DNA of 64,000 nt from Caballeronia humi (GTDB lineage Bacteria > Pseudomonadota > Gammaproteobacteria > Burkholderiales > Burkholderiaceae): the NCBI RefSeq assembly GCF_001544475.1, contig NZ_FCNW02000005.1:213082-277081 (forward strand). The letters run 5' to 3'. This document shows, one piece after another, positions 26,696 to 35,495 of the stretch (within the stretch, counting starts at the first letter, position 1; every line of letters begins with the position of its first letter). The notes below the pieces were generated by a model. That model had not been told where the DNA came from. It made no database searches and was given only the letters and a program-made list of their open reading frames with translations. A program made the position numbers and the translations under genes.

Positions 26696-27004
26696 TCAAA
26701 AAGCAATTTCTATGTATTTTTCACCGCTGGCAGGCGTCGTGTTATCGGTCGAAATGACCGACGTTGCAAACGGCTTGTCCGTGAGGACGCTGTACTGGCC
26801 GCCCGCGATGCATGCCACGGTGGTGCGACGGTCGTCCGTATTCATGGTGCAGCGATCGAGGACGGTCAGCGACACGCGGACTTCCCCTACTTGCGTGCCG
26901 GCGCGTGCCGACGGTATGCCGATCAGCAGAAGAGCGGCCAGGGTGGCAAGCGTGGCGACGGCTGGTTTGATGACCGATTGTTGTTTTGACAGCGGGCGGT
27001 TCAT
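26696..27004 (-). CDS. Small exported protein resembling a truncated SCPU domain
   Basis: A 102-aa protein with a signal peptide ending SARAG (about residue 35). The mature part VRVSLTVLDRCTMN...VACIAGGQYSVL repeats the strand-Cys-strand-Cys-Y pattern at the start of the adjacent SCPU subunits and finishes with a short beta strand (KYIEIAF). The central half of a normal SCPU domain is missing. It lies 145 nt upstream of the pilus operon on the same strand. The ribosome-binding site is weak. It may be a minor pilus component or a remnant. Confidence 0.6.
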   Translation of the reverse strand: MNRPLSKQQSVIKPAVATLATLAALLLIGIPSARAGTQVGEVRVSLTVLDRCTMNTDDRRTTVACIAGGQYSVLTDKPFATSVISTDNTTPASGEKYIEIAF

Positions 27005-27250
27005 ATTGGAGAGGAGACGAAGTTGGAGCGTTGCGGTCGCCGAGGAAACGGCCGCGGGCGAAACAATGGCTCACCTGATTCAGTTAACGGCAACGTCGAT
27101 TGCGACTTGAATGCCGGGCTTCTGGTACCGGAGCGCTGCGCGCTCAATACACTGCGCGGCGTCGGAAGCTTGAGACCTTGCCGCTGGTGCAAGGCCTACT
27201 TCCTCAAGGATACCGACGCCGCTTTTTCGCCGCGACAACGCAATCGAACA

Positions 27251-27616
27251 TTACTTAGTGACGAATTTGTAATGCCCTTGCGTTCGGTGGCCGTCATCGG
27301 CAACGGCCACCCACGCAACGGTGTATGCGCCCGGAGCGAGACTGGTCAGTGCCACTTTCATCGCCTTCTTGTTGCCCGCGTCCACTGCCGATTTGCCACT
27401 GGTCACTGACTTCCCCTGCGCGTCCGTTACCGTGATCGAACTGAAGGCAGGCTCGAGCGCGTCGTCGAATTCGATCGATACCTCGTGCGGCGCCGGCGAG
27501 ACGGTCGCGCCCGCCTCGGGCGATTGATGCGTCGGATAAGCGTGCGCGCAAGCAAGTTGCGCGAGCACGAGGGCTGAAGCGGCAACGAGGCCGCGCATGA
27601 GAGTGGTCGTGTTCAT
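27251..27616 (-). CDS. copC: CopC-type copper-binding periplasmic protein
   Basis: A 121-aa protein with a signal peptide (LAQLACAHA) followed by the CopC beta barrel: His after the cleavage site region (AYPTHQSPEAGATVSPAPHEVSIEFDDALEP) and the C-terminal AVADDGHRTQGHYKFVTK motif. The family binds Cu in the periplasm. Its ATG overlaps the stop of the upstream outer-membrane gene (ATGA), so the two are translated together. CopD is not present next to it. Confidence 0.88.
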   Translation of the reverse strand: MNTTTLMRGLVAASALVLAQLACAHAYPTHQSPEAGATVSPAPHEVSIEFDDALEPAFSSITVTDAQGKSVTSGKSAVDAGNKKAMKVALTSLAPGAYTVAWVAVADDGHRTQGHYKFVTK

Positions 27617-28539
27617 GGATGAAGGAGCGGTTTGCCGACTGAGTTCGGCAAGATGTCGTCGAGGTAGAAATGCGCTTGAAGCAGTACGCCCGTGTGTCTG
27701 CCGGACGCCCGATTGACCGGCAACTGCGCCTCGATGCCGAGTTGTCCCCAGCGAGTGAGCCAGATCACCCCGGGATTGATCGTGCCGGTCGTATGGCCCG
27801 AACAGGGTCCTTGCGTGCATGTGTTCATTGGGAATTCGACCACTGGAATGAAGTTGTTGAACGGCGCTCCGAGCCCCAGGTTTTTGACCTGCGATTGCAG
27901 ATAGGGAATGCTGTACTGAATCGTGACGCCCCAATCGAGTGAATTCGGCGCCGACGCATTCGTCGTGTAGTTCGGCGCGATTTCGCCGGTAATGGCGAGT
28001 GGTCGCAGAAAACTCAGGCTATCGGGCAAGTCTCCGAAGCCCTTGCCGAAGAAGAGCGCTGGCGCGACCGTCGAGAACGAGTCGCTGACCGATTTCGCGC
28101 CGGTGCCTCCGAGCGCCGCACTCACGCCCACCGACACCATGAACTCGTGCTTCGCGTTCACGTACGCCAGATACTTGAGCCCGAGTTCGACGTTGTCGAA
28201 GCCTTTGGCAGAACCGCTCTCCGGCGCGTTCTGGCTGAGATAAGCGCCCCCGACACTCAGCGCCAGATTCGAGGTGATCAGCTTGTCCCATTCGAAGGAC
28301 GTCGAGTTGAAGTTGGCGTCGTTGCCGTCGTCGTTCGGCGCCTTGATGTGGCCGAACTGGAAGTTGACTTCATCGCCGACGCCGGGATCGTCGACTGACA
28401 TCGTCGCCGGGAAAACGCGGTCACCGGCGATGGCGTGTGCGCTCGCGGGCGCGTTGTATAGAAGCGAGGCAGCGGCAGCCGTCACGGCGAGCGAAGCCGT
28501 GAGCAGCGTCACGCCGCCACGTGTTGACGTGGTTTGCAT
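27613..28539 (-). CDS. Exported beta-barrel protein, MetA/transporter-like
   Basis: A 308-aa protein with a signal peptide ending ASAHAI (about residue 36), followed by alternating hydrophobic strands with aromatic ends (DEVNFQFGHIK, NVELGLKYLAYVNAKHEFMVSVGV, GVTIQYSIPYLQSQV, GVLLQAHFYLDDI). This looks like an outer-membrane barrel of the phenol-MetA/transporter group, although the function is not established. It is coupled to copC downstream and follows a DUF2946 gene, so a role in copper handling is suggested by context only. Confidence 0.6.
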   Translation of the reverse strand: MQTTSTRGGVTLLTASLAVTAAAASLLYNAPASAHAIAGDRVFPATMSVDDPGVGDEVNFQFGHIKAPNDDGNDANFNSTSFEWDKLITSNLALSVGGAYLSQNAPESGSAKGFDNVELGLKYLAYVNAKHEFMVSVGVSAALGGTGAKSVSDSFSTVAPALFFGKGFGDLPDSLSFLRPLAITGEIAPNYTTNASAPNSLDWGVTIQYSIPYLQSQVKNLGLGAPFNNFIPVVEFPMNTCTQGPCSGHTTGTINPGVIWLTRWGQLGIEAQLPVNRASGRHTGVLLQAHFYLDDILPNSVGKPLLHP

Positions 28540-28624
28540 GGGCTCATCCTTGAAGACGGTCGTAATGGTGCGCGCGCAGCCGGGAGCGGACGCGCGATGG
28601 CACGGAGTTTCTATGCGACTCGGA

Positions 28625-28990
28625 TCAGGATGCGAAAGGTGGCGCGCGCGGCTGCGCAATGGTCAGCGTGAGAACACGCCGCAGGCTCTTGAAGCGTGTG
28701 GCGGTGCGATGCTGGACGGCCCAGACCGTGAACGCAAAGACCGCGAGCGCGCTGGGCAGTGCAGGTACGTGGGTAAGGAGATGGCAATAGCCGCATGCCT
28801 GCCCGTCGTGCAGGGATGAATGGTGGCCGGTTGCTTCGTCGGGCGACGGTTGTGCGGAGCAGAAGGAGTGGGAATGCGCATGGTGACCGCTTTGCGCGAG
28901 CGTCTGCGAGACGACGGGCGCGAACGTCACGAGCAGGATTGCAAGCAATCCGAGCATGAAGCCGATCTTCCGGTGAAAGCGGCTGCGCAT
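28625..28990 (-). CDS. DUF2946 membrane-anchored His/Cys-rich protein
   Basis: A 121-aa protein with one N-terminal hydrophobic segment (MLGLLAILLVTFAPVVSQTLA), a His-rich stretch (GHHAHSHSF), the DUF2946 signature CGYCHLLTHVP (CxxCH) and a second hydrophobic segment (ALPSALAVFAFTVWAV). DUF2946 proteins are commonly found with copper genes (copC, TonB receptors) and are thought to bind metal. Here it starts a three-gene copper-like operon with the beta-barrel protein and CopC. Confidence 0.8.
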   Translation of the reverse strand: MRSRFHRKIGFMLGLLAILLVTFAPVVSQTLAQSGHHAHSHSFCSAQPSPDEATGHHSSLHDGQACGYCHLLTHVPALPSALAVFAFTVWAVQHRTATRFKSLRRVLTLTIAQPRAPPFAS

Positions 28991-29223
28991 ATCGGGCTGG
29001 ATAGTTGAGAGTACCCGTCGATTTCGGGCGATTATGCCATGCGGTCAGCGGGTTGCCGATTGCTCGACGAGTCAGGCAGGCGCACCGAGTTGACGCAGAC
29101 TGGCTTCGGCAGCGACAGGGATCGCGTATTGAACTGACGAACGTTCGACCGATACCATACAGACATTCCTCAGCCCGCCGACCGGGCGCCCGTTGCCTTC
29201 GACAGGCCTCAAAGGAGTGGCAG

Positions 29224-29736
29224 ATGGGACGTAATCTTCAGACCACCGAGAACAGGCTGCGAGCCGCGCGTCGAGCGCTGCTGTTTCTGGCTTTGTCGTG
29301 CTTTGTGAGCACGGCGCTTCCGGCGCAGAAATCGTCATCGACGGATGCCAGTCACGCGAGCAAGAAAACATCGCAGCACACCGGTCTCGATCATTCCGGC
29401 AAGCCTCGAAAAGGCAAGGCCTCTTACTATGGCCGGGAGTTCTACAAGAAGAAAATGGCCGATGGTACGAAGATGAATCCGCAATCCAATGCCGCCGCCA
29501 GCAAGACTCTCCCGCTCGGCACCAAGGCCCGGGTCACGAATCTGGAGAACGGCAACAGCGAGGTGGTGGAAATCAGGGATCGCGGTCCTTACGTCAAGGA
29601 TCGAATCGTCGACGTGTCGCCGAAGACCGCCGACAAGCTCGGTTTGAAGGAGAACGGTACTGCGCGCGTCGAAGTCAAGCCGATCGAAGTGCCGCAGCCC
29701 GACGGGACGGTGAAGCAGGGCGCAGGGGCGCAGTAA
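29224..29736 (+). CDS. rlpA: RlpA-like septal ring lytic transglycosylase
   Basis: A 170-aa protein with an N-terminal hydrophobic segment (ALLFLALSCFVSTALPA) and a double-psi beta barrel: GKASYYGREFYKKKMADGTKMNPQ, AAASKTLPLGTKARVTNLENG, EIRDRGPYVKDRIVDVSPKTADKLGL. The RlpA core is complete, but the C-terminal SPOR domain of full-length RlpA is absent, as in many short homologues. The start at 29224 follows AAGGAG. It acts on peptidoglycan in the periplasm. It is a single gene, divergent from the copper operon. Confidence 0.88.
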   Translation: MGRNLQTTENRLRAARRALLFLALSCFVSTALPAQKSSSTDASHASKKTSQHTGLDHSGKPRKGKASYYGREFYKKKMADGTKMNPQSNAAASKTLPLGTKARVTNLENGNSEVVEIRDRGPYVKDRIVDVSPKTADKLGLKENGTARVEVKPIEVPQPDGTVKQGAGAQ

Positions 29737-29779
29737 GCGTTCCGCGCGCAAGACGTCGCATCGAGCATAAAATCGCCTG

Positions 29780-30505
29780 ATGTCCTTCCATCGATGGCGG
29801 GCCGTCATGAACACACACGACGCACATGGCGTTCGACCGGCGCTCGCGGCGCTTTGCATGGCTTCGCTTGGGACGCTCGCCGCGTGCGGGGCAAACTCCT
29901 GCATCGGTTTTGACGGTTGCAGCGGCGCTGACGTGATCCCGAGCGTCGCGCTATCCGGCACCGCCGCGACCGGCAAGGCGCTCGCCAGCGCGACGGTCGG
30001 TGTCACTTGTGCGCAAGGCTCCGGCTCCACGCTGTCCGATGGCGGCGGGCATTACAGCATCACGCTCAACGCCGCGCTTCCTTGCATCCTCACTGTGACT
30101 TCCGGCGGCACGACCCTGCACTCGCTGGTGATCGCCGGCGGCACGTTCAATACGACGCCCGAGACCGAGCTGATGCTCGTCTACCTTGCTTCTCAACTCG
30201 ATACGACCGAAAGCAACCTCATTGCAGGTTTCCCCGGCGACGCGCGCATTCAGCAAGTGCTTGCGAACGCGGGCAATGTGATGGCTGCCCAGTCGGCGGT
30301 CGTCGGGAATCTGCAGCAGCGCTATTCGGTCACGCTGTCGACGCCGGCGTTTCTGACGACACCGTTCATCGCCGGACAAGCAGGCGTCGACAGCGATCTC
30401 GATGCACTGGCGAAAGCAGGCGCCATCGATGCCAACGGTATGCCCGATGCCGCTGCTGTCTCATTGCTGACGACGGCGGGTCGCGCGCATGCCTTGACGA
30501 TGTGA
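29780..30505 (+). CDS. Putative lipoprotein of unknown function
   Basis: A 241-aa protein with a lipobox (LGTLAACG; Cys at residue 36), then a Ser/Gly/Thr-rich region resembling a carboxypeptidase-regulatory-like beta domain (VALSGTAATGKALASATVGVTCAQG...GHYSITL) and a helical C-terminal half. Starts at 29780 or 29807 are both possible; neither has a clear RBS. It lies 13 nt before the Ntn-hydrolase gene, so the two may be co-transcribed. Probably anchored in the envelope; function unknown. Confidence 0.7.
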   Translation: MSFHRWRAVMNTHDAHGVRPALAALCMASLGTLAACGANSCIGFDGCSGADVIPSVALSGTAATGKALASATVGVTCAQGSGSTLSDGGGHYSITLNAALPCILTVTSGGTTLHSLVIAGGTFNTTPETELMLVYLASQLDTTESNLIAGFPGDARIQQVLANAGNVMAAQSAVVGNLQQRYSVTLSTPAFLTTPFIAGQAGVDSDLDALAKAGAIDANGMPDAAAVSLLTTAGRAHALTM

Positions 30506-30518
30506 AAAAGGAGTCGCC

Positions 30519-31589
30519 ATGCGCCATCGTAGTGCGTCAGTTCTGACATGCACCGTCATCGCAGCGATGCTCTTCGTCACATCGCTTGCGTCGCTCGGCT
30601 GCACCCGCGTGGTCTATCTCGGCGACAACGACGACGTCATCACGGCCCGCTCGATGGACTGGAAACTCGACGTCGCGACGAACCTCTATGTCCTGCCCCG
30701 CGGCATCGCGCGCACCGGAGAAGCCGGCTCGAATTCGCTCAAATGGACCGCGAAATACGGCAGCGTGGTGGCGACCGGCTACGACGTGTCCACCACCGAC
30801 GGCATGAACGAAAAGGGCCTTGCCGCGGAACTGCTCTGGCTCGTCGAATCGCAATACCCGTCGTACGGCCAAGACTCGAAGCCAGGCCTCACCATCGCCG
30901 CCTGGGCGCAATACGTGCTCGACAACTTCGCGACCGTGGCGGAAGCCGTCGCCGCGCTCGATAAGGAACCGTTCACCATCGTCACGGACAACGTGCCCGG
31001 CGAGCAGCGCCTGGCCACGCTGCACCTTGCGATCTCCGATGCGACGGGCGATAGCGCGATCGTCGAATACGTCGGTGGGAAACAGATCATCCATCACGGC
31101 CGGCAGTATCAGGTCATGACGAACTCGCCGATCTTCGACGAACAACTCGCCCTGAACGAGTACTGGAAGCAGATCGGCGGCACCGTGTGGCTGCCCGGCA
31201 CCAATCGCTCCGCTGACCGTTTCGCCCGCGCTTCGTTCTATATCAACGCGATTCCGAAGAGCGAGGACCCCCCGATCGCGCTCGCCAGCGTCTTCAGCGT
31301 GATCCGCAATGTGTCGGTGCCGTTCGGCATCACGACGCCCGGAGAGCCGAACATCTCGTCGACTCGCTGGCGCACGGTCGCGGACCACAAGCGCATGCTT
31401 TATTTCTTTGAATCGGCTTTGACGCCGAACACATTCTGGGTCGATCTCAGGAAGCTGGATTTCTCCCCCAACGCACGGGTCAAGCGTCTCGATCTCGGCA
31501 AGGATCAGCGCAATACGTTCGACGGCGAAGTGTCGGGGAAATTTCAGCCCGCGCCACCATTTCGATTTCTTGGGCTCGATTCCCGCTGA
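30519..31589 (+). CDS. Linear amide C-N hydrolase (choloylglycine/penicillin V acylase family)
   Basis: A 356-aa Ntn hydrolase with an N-terminal signal peptide whose predicted end (SLASLG) exposes Cys28 in CTRVVYLG, matching the catalytic N-terminal Cys of the family. Further motifs are ITARSMDWKLD, GMNEKGLAAELLWL, LHLAISDATGDSAIVEYVGG, YQVMTNSPIFDEQL and NVSVPFG. AGGAG precedes the ATG. The family deacylates bile-salt conjugates, penicillin V or N-acyl homoserine lactones. In a soil-type bacterium, quorum-signal or penicillin acylase activity in the periplasm is more likely than bile-salt hydrolysis, but this is inference. Confidence 0.88.
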   Translation: MRHRSASVLTCTVIAAMLFVTSLASLGCTRVVYLGDNDDVITARSMDWKLDVATNLYVLPRGIARTGEAGSNSLKWTAKYGSVVATGYDVSTTDGMNEKGLAAELLWLVESQYPSYGQDSKPGLTIAAWAQYVLDNFATVAEAVAALDKEPFTIVTDNVPGEQRLATLHLAISDATGDSAIVEYVGGKQIIHHGRQYQVMTNSPIFDEQLALNEYWKQIGGTVWLPGTNRSADRFARASFYINAIPKSEDPPIALASVFSVIRNVSVPFGITTPGEPNISSTRWRTVADHKRMLYFFESALTPNTFWVDLRKLDFSPNARVKRLDLGKDQRNTFDGEVSGKFQPAPPFRFLGLDSR

Positions 31590-31607
31590 CGCCACGCGGC
31601 ACTGCCA

Positions 31608-32663
31608 TCAAGTAATGGGCCTGTCACGAAGAACCTGGCGTGCATCGTCACTCGAAAGCAACCCGCGACCCCTGCGGTTCGCGGCGCTCGCAGCATAAAC
31701 GTCCTTGCGTGCGTGCGTGATTCCGAGCGGCCGAAAGCCGTTGGCCGGATTGAACGCCATCTGATTGACGGTCGTCTCGTCGGCGTCCGAAGGCGGCGAC
31801 GAAATCTCCAGCATGCCAACCTGAACGAGCGGCGCGTCCCACGCCACCGAGGCGTCGTTCACCGGTGTGCGTTCTTCGTCGATGAAAAGCTGCACGTCGA
31901 GCCGCCATCTGACCGGACCGTTCGCAAGCCGGCCGATGATGTCCTCGCGGAGATAGTCGTCCGCGTGCCTGTCCCCGACTGTGCCCGCGACGCTCGACTC
32001 GTGCGGCGACAGCACGTACTTGATGGCGGCATCGCCCAGTTGCACGACCGATCCCCAGTAACGCTCGGTCGCGAGACTCGCCACCTCGTGAAACTTGATT
32101 TCCCTGGCAAGGATCTCGAGCGCGTGAATGCCGTCGCCCGCCTTGAGTTCGCCCGACGACAATTCGTGCACGATCTTGCCGGACGCGTCGGCCAGGCCGT
32201 CGGCGAGGTTCGCCACGATAATGTCGGCCACCGCCATGAATTGCGTCGCGTTGCGCGTATGCGAACGGCCGCCTTCGTTCGTCATCAGCAGATCGGTTTC
32301 GATTCCGTCAGCGGTGAAGAACTTCAGCGCGACGCCGCGCACGTCCGCTTTAGTATCGGCGAAGGGGCACGGCTGCCCGTTCGAGAAGCGGCACGCCACG
32401 CGATATTCCACCGCCTGCCCGGCTGCATCGCGCTCGATGAACGGACCGGCTCGAACGGCGGCGGGGATCGTTTCGGCAAGGCGCAGGACGCCGAATGCGC
32501 CGAGCAGTTGCTTCTGGTGCTGCGCGCGGTCGATACGGCCGCCGAGGTTGGTATGAGTGCTCGCGGCGATCGCCTGCTGCTGCGCGCCAACGCGCTCGAC
32601 GAGCGTGGCGATCGTGTTCGCATCGTCGGGCTGGTCGGTCCAGCCGGTGCCTTCGGTGTTCAT
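31608..32663 (-). CDS. Catalase-like superfamily protein
   Basis: A 351-aa protein matching catalase-fold segments: CPFADTKADVRGVALKFF, TDLLMTNEG, the Asn/Phe region and FNPANGFRPLGITHARKDVYAASAANR. It is much shorter than a normal catalase. I cannot find the distal His motif (usually VVHARG) or the classic haem-proximal R-x-F-x-Y-x-D. It is therefore probably not a standard catalase; related short proteins may act on fatty-acid hydroperoxides or be peroxidases. The ATG at 32663 follows AAGGAG. It is convergent with the Ntn-hydrolase gene. Confidence 0.75.
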   Translation of the reverse strand: MNTEGTGWTDQPDDANTIATLVERVGAQQQAIAASTHTNLGGRIDRAQHQKQLLGAFGVLRLAETIPAAVRAGPFIERDAAGQAVEYRVACRFSNGQPCPFADTKADVRGVALKFFTADGIETDLLMTNEGGRSHTRNATQFMAVADIIVANLADGLADASGKIVHELSSGELKAGDGIHALEILAREIKFHEVASLATERYWGSVVQLGDAAIKYVLSPHESSVAGTVGDRHADDYLREDIIGRLANGPVRWRLDVQLFIDEERTPVNDASVAWDAPLVQVGMLEISSPPSDADETTVNQMAFNPANGFRPLGITHARKDVYAASAANRRGRGLLSSDDARQVLRDRPIT

Positions 32664-32845
32664 GGTGTCGCTCCTTCACGGGTGTCGTCCGTGATCAAAA
32701 CGATGATTGAAGTGTAGGCGTTTTCAGCGGGTCGCAGACTGCGGATATGAACGTGCGCTGCGGCGAGATTGCCGACGATACGATGTAAAGACGGTCGTAG
32801 AATATCGATTTGAATTGCTTTGTGGTGCGACTTCAAGGAGACGAC

Positions 32846-33031
32846 ATGAACGCGGTGTGCCCGCTGCACGGGCCAACGAAAATAATCGGCACGAATGCGT
32901 ACGGCTTTCCGGTCTATGCGTGCTGTTGCGACGACACGGCGTATGTGGCCCCACCGGATGCCTGTACGCGAGCACCCACGCAACGTGGATGCGACCCGCA
33001 GCCCGAACAACCGAAGACGCGCAAGGAATAA
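32846..33031 (+). CDS. Small cysteine-rich protein
   Basis: A 61-aa protein starting at an ATG with a strong RBS (AAGGAG, 6 nt upstream). It contains six Cys residues, including CPLHG near the N-terminus and a CCC run (VYACCCDD), followed by a Pro/Thr/Arg-rich tail. A CPxHG...C arrangement suggests a small metal (zinc) site. It has no signal peptide. Function unknown; it precedes the HAD gene by 72 nt. Confidence 0.6.
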   Translation: MNAVCPLHGPTKIIGTNAYGFPVYACCCDDTAYVAPPDACTRAPTQRGCDPQPEQPKTRKE

Positions 33032-33103
33032 TGGCGTAGCGCGCCGTTAATTTCGTTCTTGCAGAATGGAGGCTCAGGAACGTCTTCGACAGCGAGGCAT
33101 GTC

Positions 33104-33718
33104 ATGCCATCACCGATATCCCTCGTGCTATTCGACATGGAAGGCGTGCTGACGCACTACGACCGCTCCGTGCGAGTCGATCATCTGTCGGCGACGACGG
33201 GCTGCCCGCCCGACATGGTGCGCCACGCCATCTGGGGTTCCGGTCTGGAAGCGCGCGCCGACGCCGGCCAGATCACCGACGACGAATATTTGGGCGCCTT
33301 GGGTGAAATGCTCGGTTGCCGGGTCGATCGCGAGGCATGGCTGGCAGCGCGCCGCGCGTCGATCACGCCCAACGCGCTGTCGCTCGCGCTTGCAGAACGC
33401 GTGGCCGAGCGGCACAGAATCGCGGTGCTGACCAATAACTGCCGTCTCGTCACCGACCATATCGGCTATCTGAATCCGGGCGTCGCGCGGGTGTTCGGCC
33501 CCCACGTGTATGCATCCGCTTCATTCGGCGCGTCGAAACCGGCGGCCGAGGCGTATTTGCGCTGTGTGGAGCAGCTCGGCGTCGTCGCGAGCGAGACGCT
33601 TTTCATCGACGATACAGACGCCAACGTCTCCGGCGCAGTCGATGCAGGGCTGCATGGCTACCATTTCGTCGGCGCCGCTGCGCTCTCGGAAGAACTGGAG
33701 CGCTGGCGGCTCGTGTGA
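33104..33718 (+). CDS. HAD-superfamily hydrolase
   Basis: A 204-aa HAD protein with motif I LVLFDMEGVLTHYD (nucleophile Asp11), motif II-like AVLTNN, a Lys in FGASKPAAEAYLRC and motif IV FIDDTDANVSGA. The second acid of motif I is Glu13 rather than Asp, giving DxEGVL. This may weaken phosphatase chemistry or indicate a non-phosphate substrate. The cap type resembles the epoxide-hydrolase N-terminal/haloacid group. The ATG at 33104 follows GAGG. Substrate unknown. Confidence 0.82.
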   Translation: MPSPISLVLFDMEGVLTHYDRSVRVDHLSATTGCPPDMVRHAIWGSGLEARADAGQITDDEYLGALGEMLGCRVDREAWLAARRASITPNALSLALAERVAERHRIAVLTNNCRLVTDHIGYLNPGVARVFGPHVYASASFGASKPAAEAYLRCVEQLGVVASETLFIDDTDANVSGAVDAGLHGYHFVGAAALSEELERWRLV

Positions 33719-33740
33719 GCGCAAGCTCTACTGCAACACG

Positions 33741-34757
33741 CTAGGCATGCACGTCCCGCTCGCCGATCGGTCGCACGGTTTCATTTGCCTGCGTCTCCTC
33801 CACCCCGTGGCGAGCACGATACCGGCGAACCCACAGCGCGGTCAGAATCGGCACGAGGATGGCCGTCACCAGGCACGCGGTCGCGACCATCGCCGTCGCC
33901 GCCGGTACGAGCGGCTTGAAACGCGGAATCATCTCGCCGATGATCGCCGGATTCGCTACCGCCGCCCCCGCCGTCGACGACGCCGCCAGTCCTGCCGCGC
34001 CGTTGCCGCCGGCAATCCAGCGGTCCGCGAAGATCAGCGGGATGCCCGTCACGACGATGACCCCGAGCCCGAGGATGATGCCCGGCAATCCGCTCGTCAC
34101 GATCACGTGCAGGTCGATGCCGTTGCCGAGCGCAAAGCCGAAGAACGGAATCAGCGGATGGACGCAGCGGCCGAAGAGTTCGCGCAGGTCGCCGTCGAGG
34201 TTGCCGAGCGTGAAGCCGACCAGAAACGGCAGCACCGCGCCGACGAAAAGCCGCGGCTCGAAGAACGCGACGCCCGTCGCGCCGAGAATGAGCATGCTGA
34301 CGAGCGGCCCGGATTCCACCGACATCAGCACGAACGCGCCCGCCTCTTCGCGACTGCCGTATTGCTGCATGACGGCGGCGTAGAGACCGCCGTTGGTCAT
34401 GTCCATCGACGTCGTGATGGCCAGCACGGACAGCCCCGCGAAGACACCGCTCTTGATCCCATCGATTGGGATGAAGTGTGCCGCGATGATCGTCGCGACC
34501 CATGCGACGAGCATCTTCGTGACGAGCAACGTGCCCGATTTGCGCAACACGGTTCCGGTCGCGCGAAGATCGATGGTCGCGCCCATGCAGAAGAACCAGA
34601 CCGCGAGGATCGGCACGGTGCCGCTGATGAGGCCGTTGGTGAACGAGCCGAAGTATTTGCCCGCACCCGGTGCGAACGTATGAACGCAGGCGCCGAGCAG
34701 CAAGGGCACCAGCATGAGGCCGCCTGGAATGCGGTCAATCGCTTTCTTGATTTTCAC
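33741..34757 (-). CDS. kdgT: 2-keto-3-deoxygluconate permease
   Basis: A 338-aa inner-membrane carrier. The KdgT signature is clear: [25 protein letters not shown] at the N-terminus, then [21 protein letters not shown] and [19 protein letters not shown]. About ten hydrophobic segments. The start is GTG at 34757, 5-6 nt after GGAGGAG. It imports 2-keto-3-deoxygluconate by proton symport in pectin degradation. No kdgK or kdgA lies next to it here, so it is an isolated transporter gene; it is convergent with the HAD gene. Confidence 0.93.
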   Translation of the reverse strand: MKIKKAIDRIPGGLMLVPLLLGACVHTFAPGAGKYFGSFTNGLISGTVPILAVWFFCMGATIDLRATGTVLRKSGTLLVTKMLVAWVATIIAAHFIPIDGIKSGVFAGLSVLAITTSMDMTNGGLYAAVMQQYGSREEAGAFVLMSVESGPLVSMLILGATGVAFFEPRLFVGAVLPFLVGFTLGNLDGDLRELFGRCVHPLIPFFGFALGNGIDLHVIVTSGLPGIILGLGVIVVTGIPLIFADRWIAGGNGAAGLAASSTAGAAVANPAIIGEMIPRFKPLVPAATAMVATACLVTAILVPILTALWVRRYRARHGVEETQANETVRPIGERDVHA

Positions 34758-34997
34758 GTCTCCTCCGTGGTTTGTCTGTACGGATGGCGGGCTCGTCTGC
34801 CCGGTGCGCTCGCCGTTTGTGCCAACGTGCGTAACGCTCTGGCGCAATATAGCATCGCTTTTTTCAGTGCGCTCGACACGCTCGAAAAGAGAAGTTAATC
34901 GTTTACCCGAGAGCGCTCGGCGTCACGGAGTCCGGGTTGTGACGCGCGTGTTGCAGACTATTATCGAAAGTCGTTGCCAACTGAAAAGGAGATGACA

Positions 34998-35474
34998 ATG
35001 CCTGAGCTCGTCACATGCGTGTGGTTCGATGAAGGTCGAGCACGCGAGGCGGCTGAGTTTTACGCCGCCACCTTTCCCGACAGCCATGTCGATGCAGGGC
35101 ATGTATCGCCTATACCGGGCATCGGGCAGGGCCCGGAATTGACGGTCGAGTTCACCGTGCTCGGCCGGCGTTTCGTGGGGCTCAACGGCGGCCCCAATTA
35201 CAAGCCGACCGAGGCGATCAGCTTCATGGTCCTGACAGATGATCAGGAAGAAACCGACCGCTACTGGAATGCGGTCGTTGGCAGTGGCGGAGCGGAAGCG
35301 CCCTGCGGATGGTGCAAGGATCGATGGGGCTTCTCGTGGCAGATCACACCGAAGCGGTTGCTCGAACTCGTCAACAGCGCTGACCAGAAGGTCGGCAAGC
35401 GCGCAATGGAGGCGATGATGACGATGAAGAAGATCGATATAGCCGGGATCGAGCGCGCCGCGACCGCTGATTGA
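34998..35474 (+). CDS. PhnB-like VOC-superfamily protein
   Basis: A 158-aa protein with the 3-demethylubiquinone-methyltransferase-like/PhnB signature: LVTCVWFDEGRAREAAEFYAATFPDS, VEFTVLGRRFVGLNGGPNYKPTEAISFMV, and CGWCKDRWGFSWQITPKRLLEL. The real ATG is 34998, 7 nt after AAGGAG; the one at 34992 is too close. The VOC fold binds small molecules or metals, but the function of this subgroup is not established. The next gene starts 21 nt downstream. Confidence 0.85.
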   Translation: MPELVTCVWFDEGRAREAAEFYAATFPDSHVDAGHVSPIPGIGQGPELTVEFTVLGRRFVGLNGGPNYKPTEAISFMVLTDDQEETDRYWNAVVGSGGAEAPCGWCKDRWGFSWQITPKRLLELVNSADQKVGKRAMEAMMTMKKIDIAGIERAATAD

Positions 35475-35495
35475 CGCATACACGCCGGAGTCGAG

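Noticed and set aside
26658..27110. Forward 150-codon frame opposite the small SCPU-like gene
   Set aside because: It lacks a ribosome-binding site and is antisense to a frame with a good signal peptide and SCPU-like Cys pattern.
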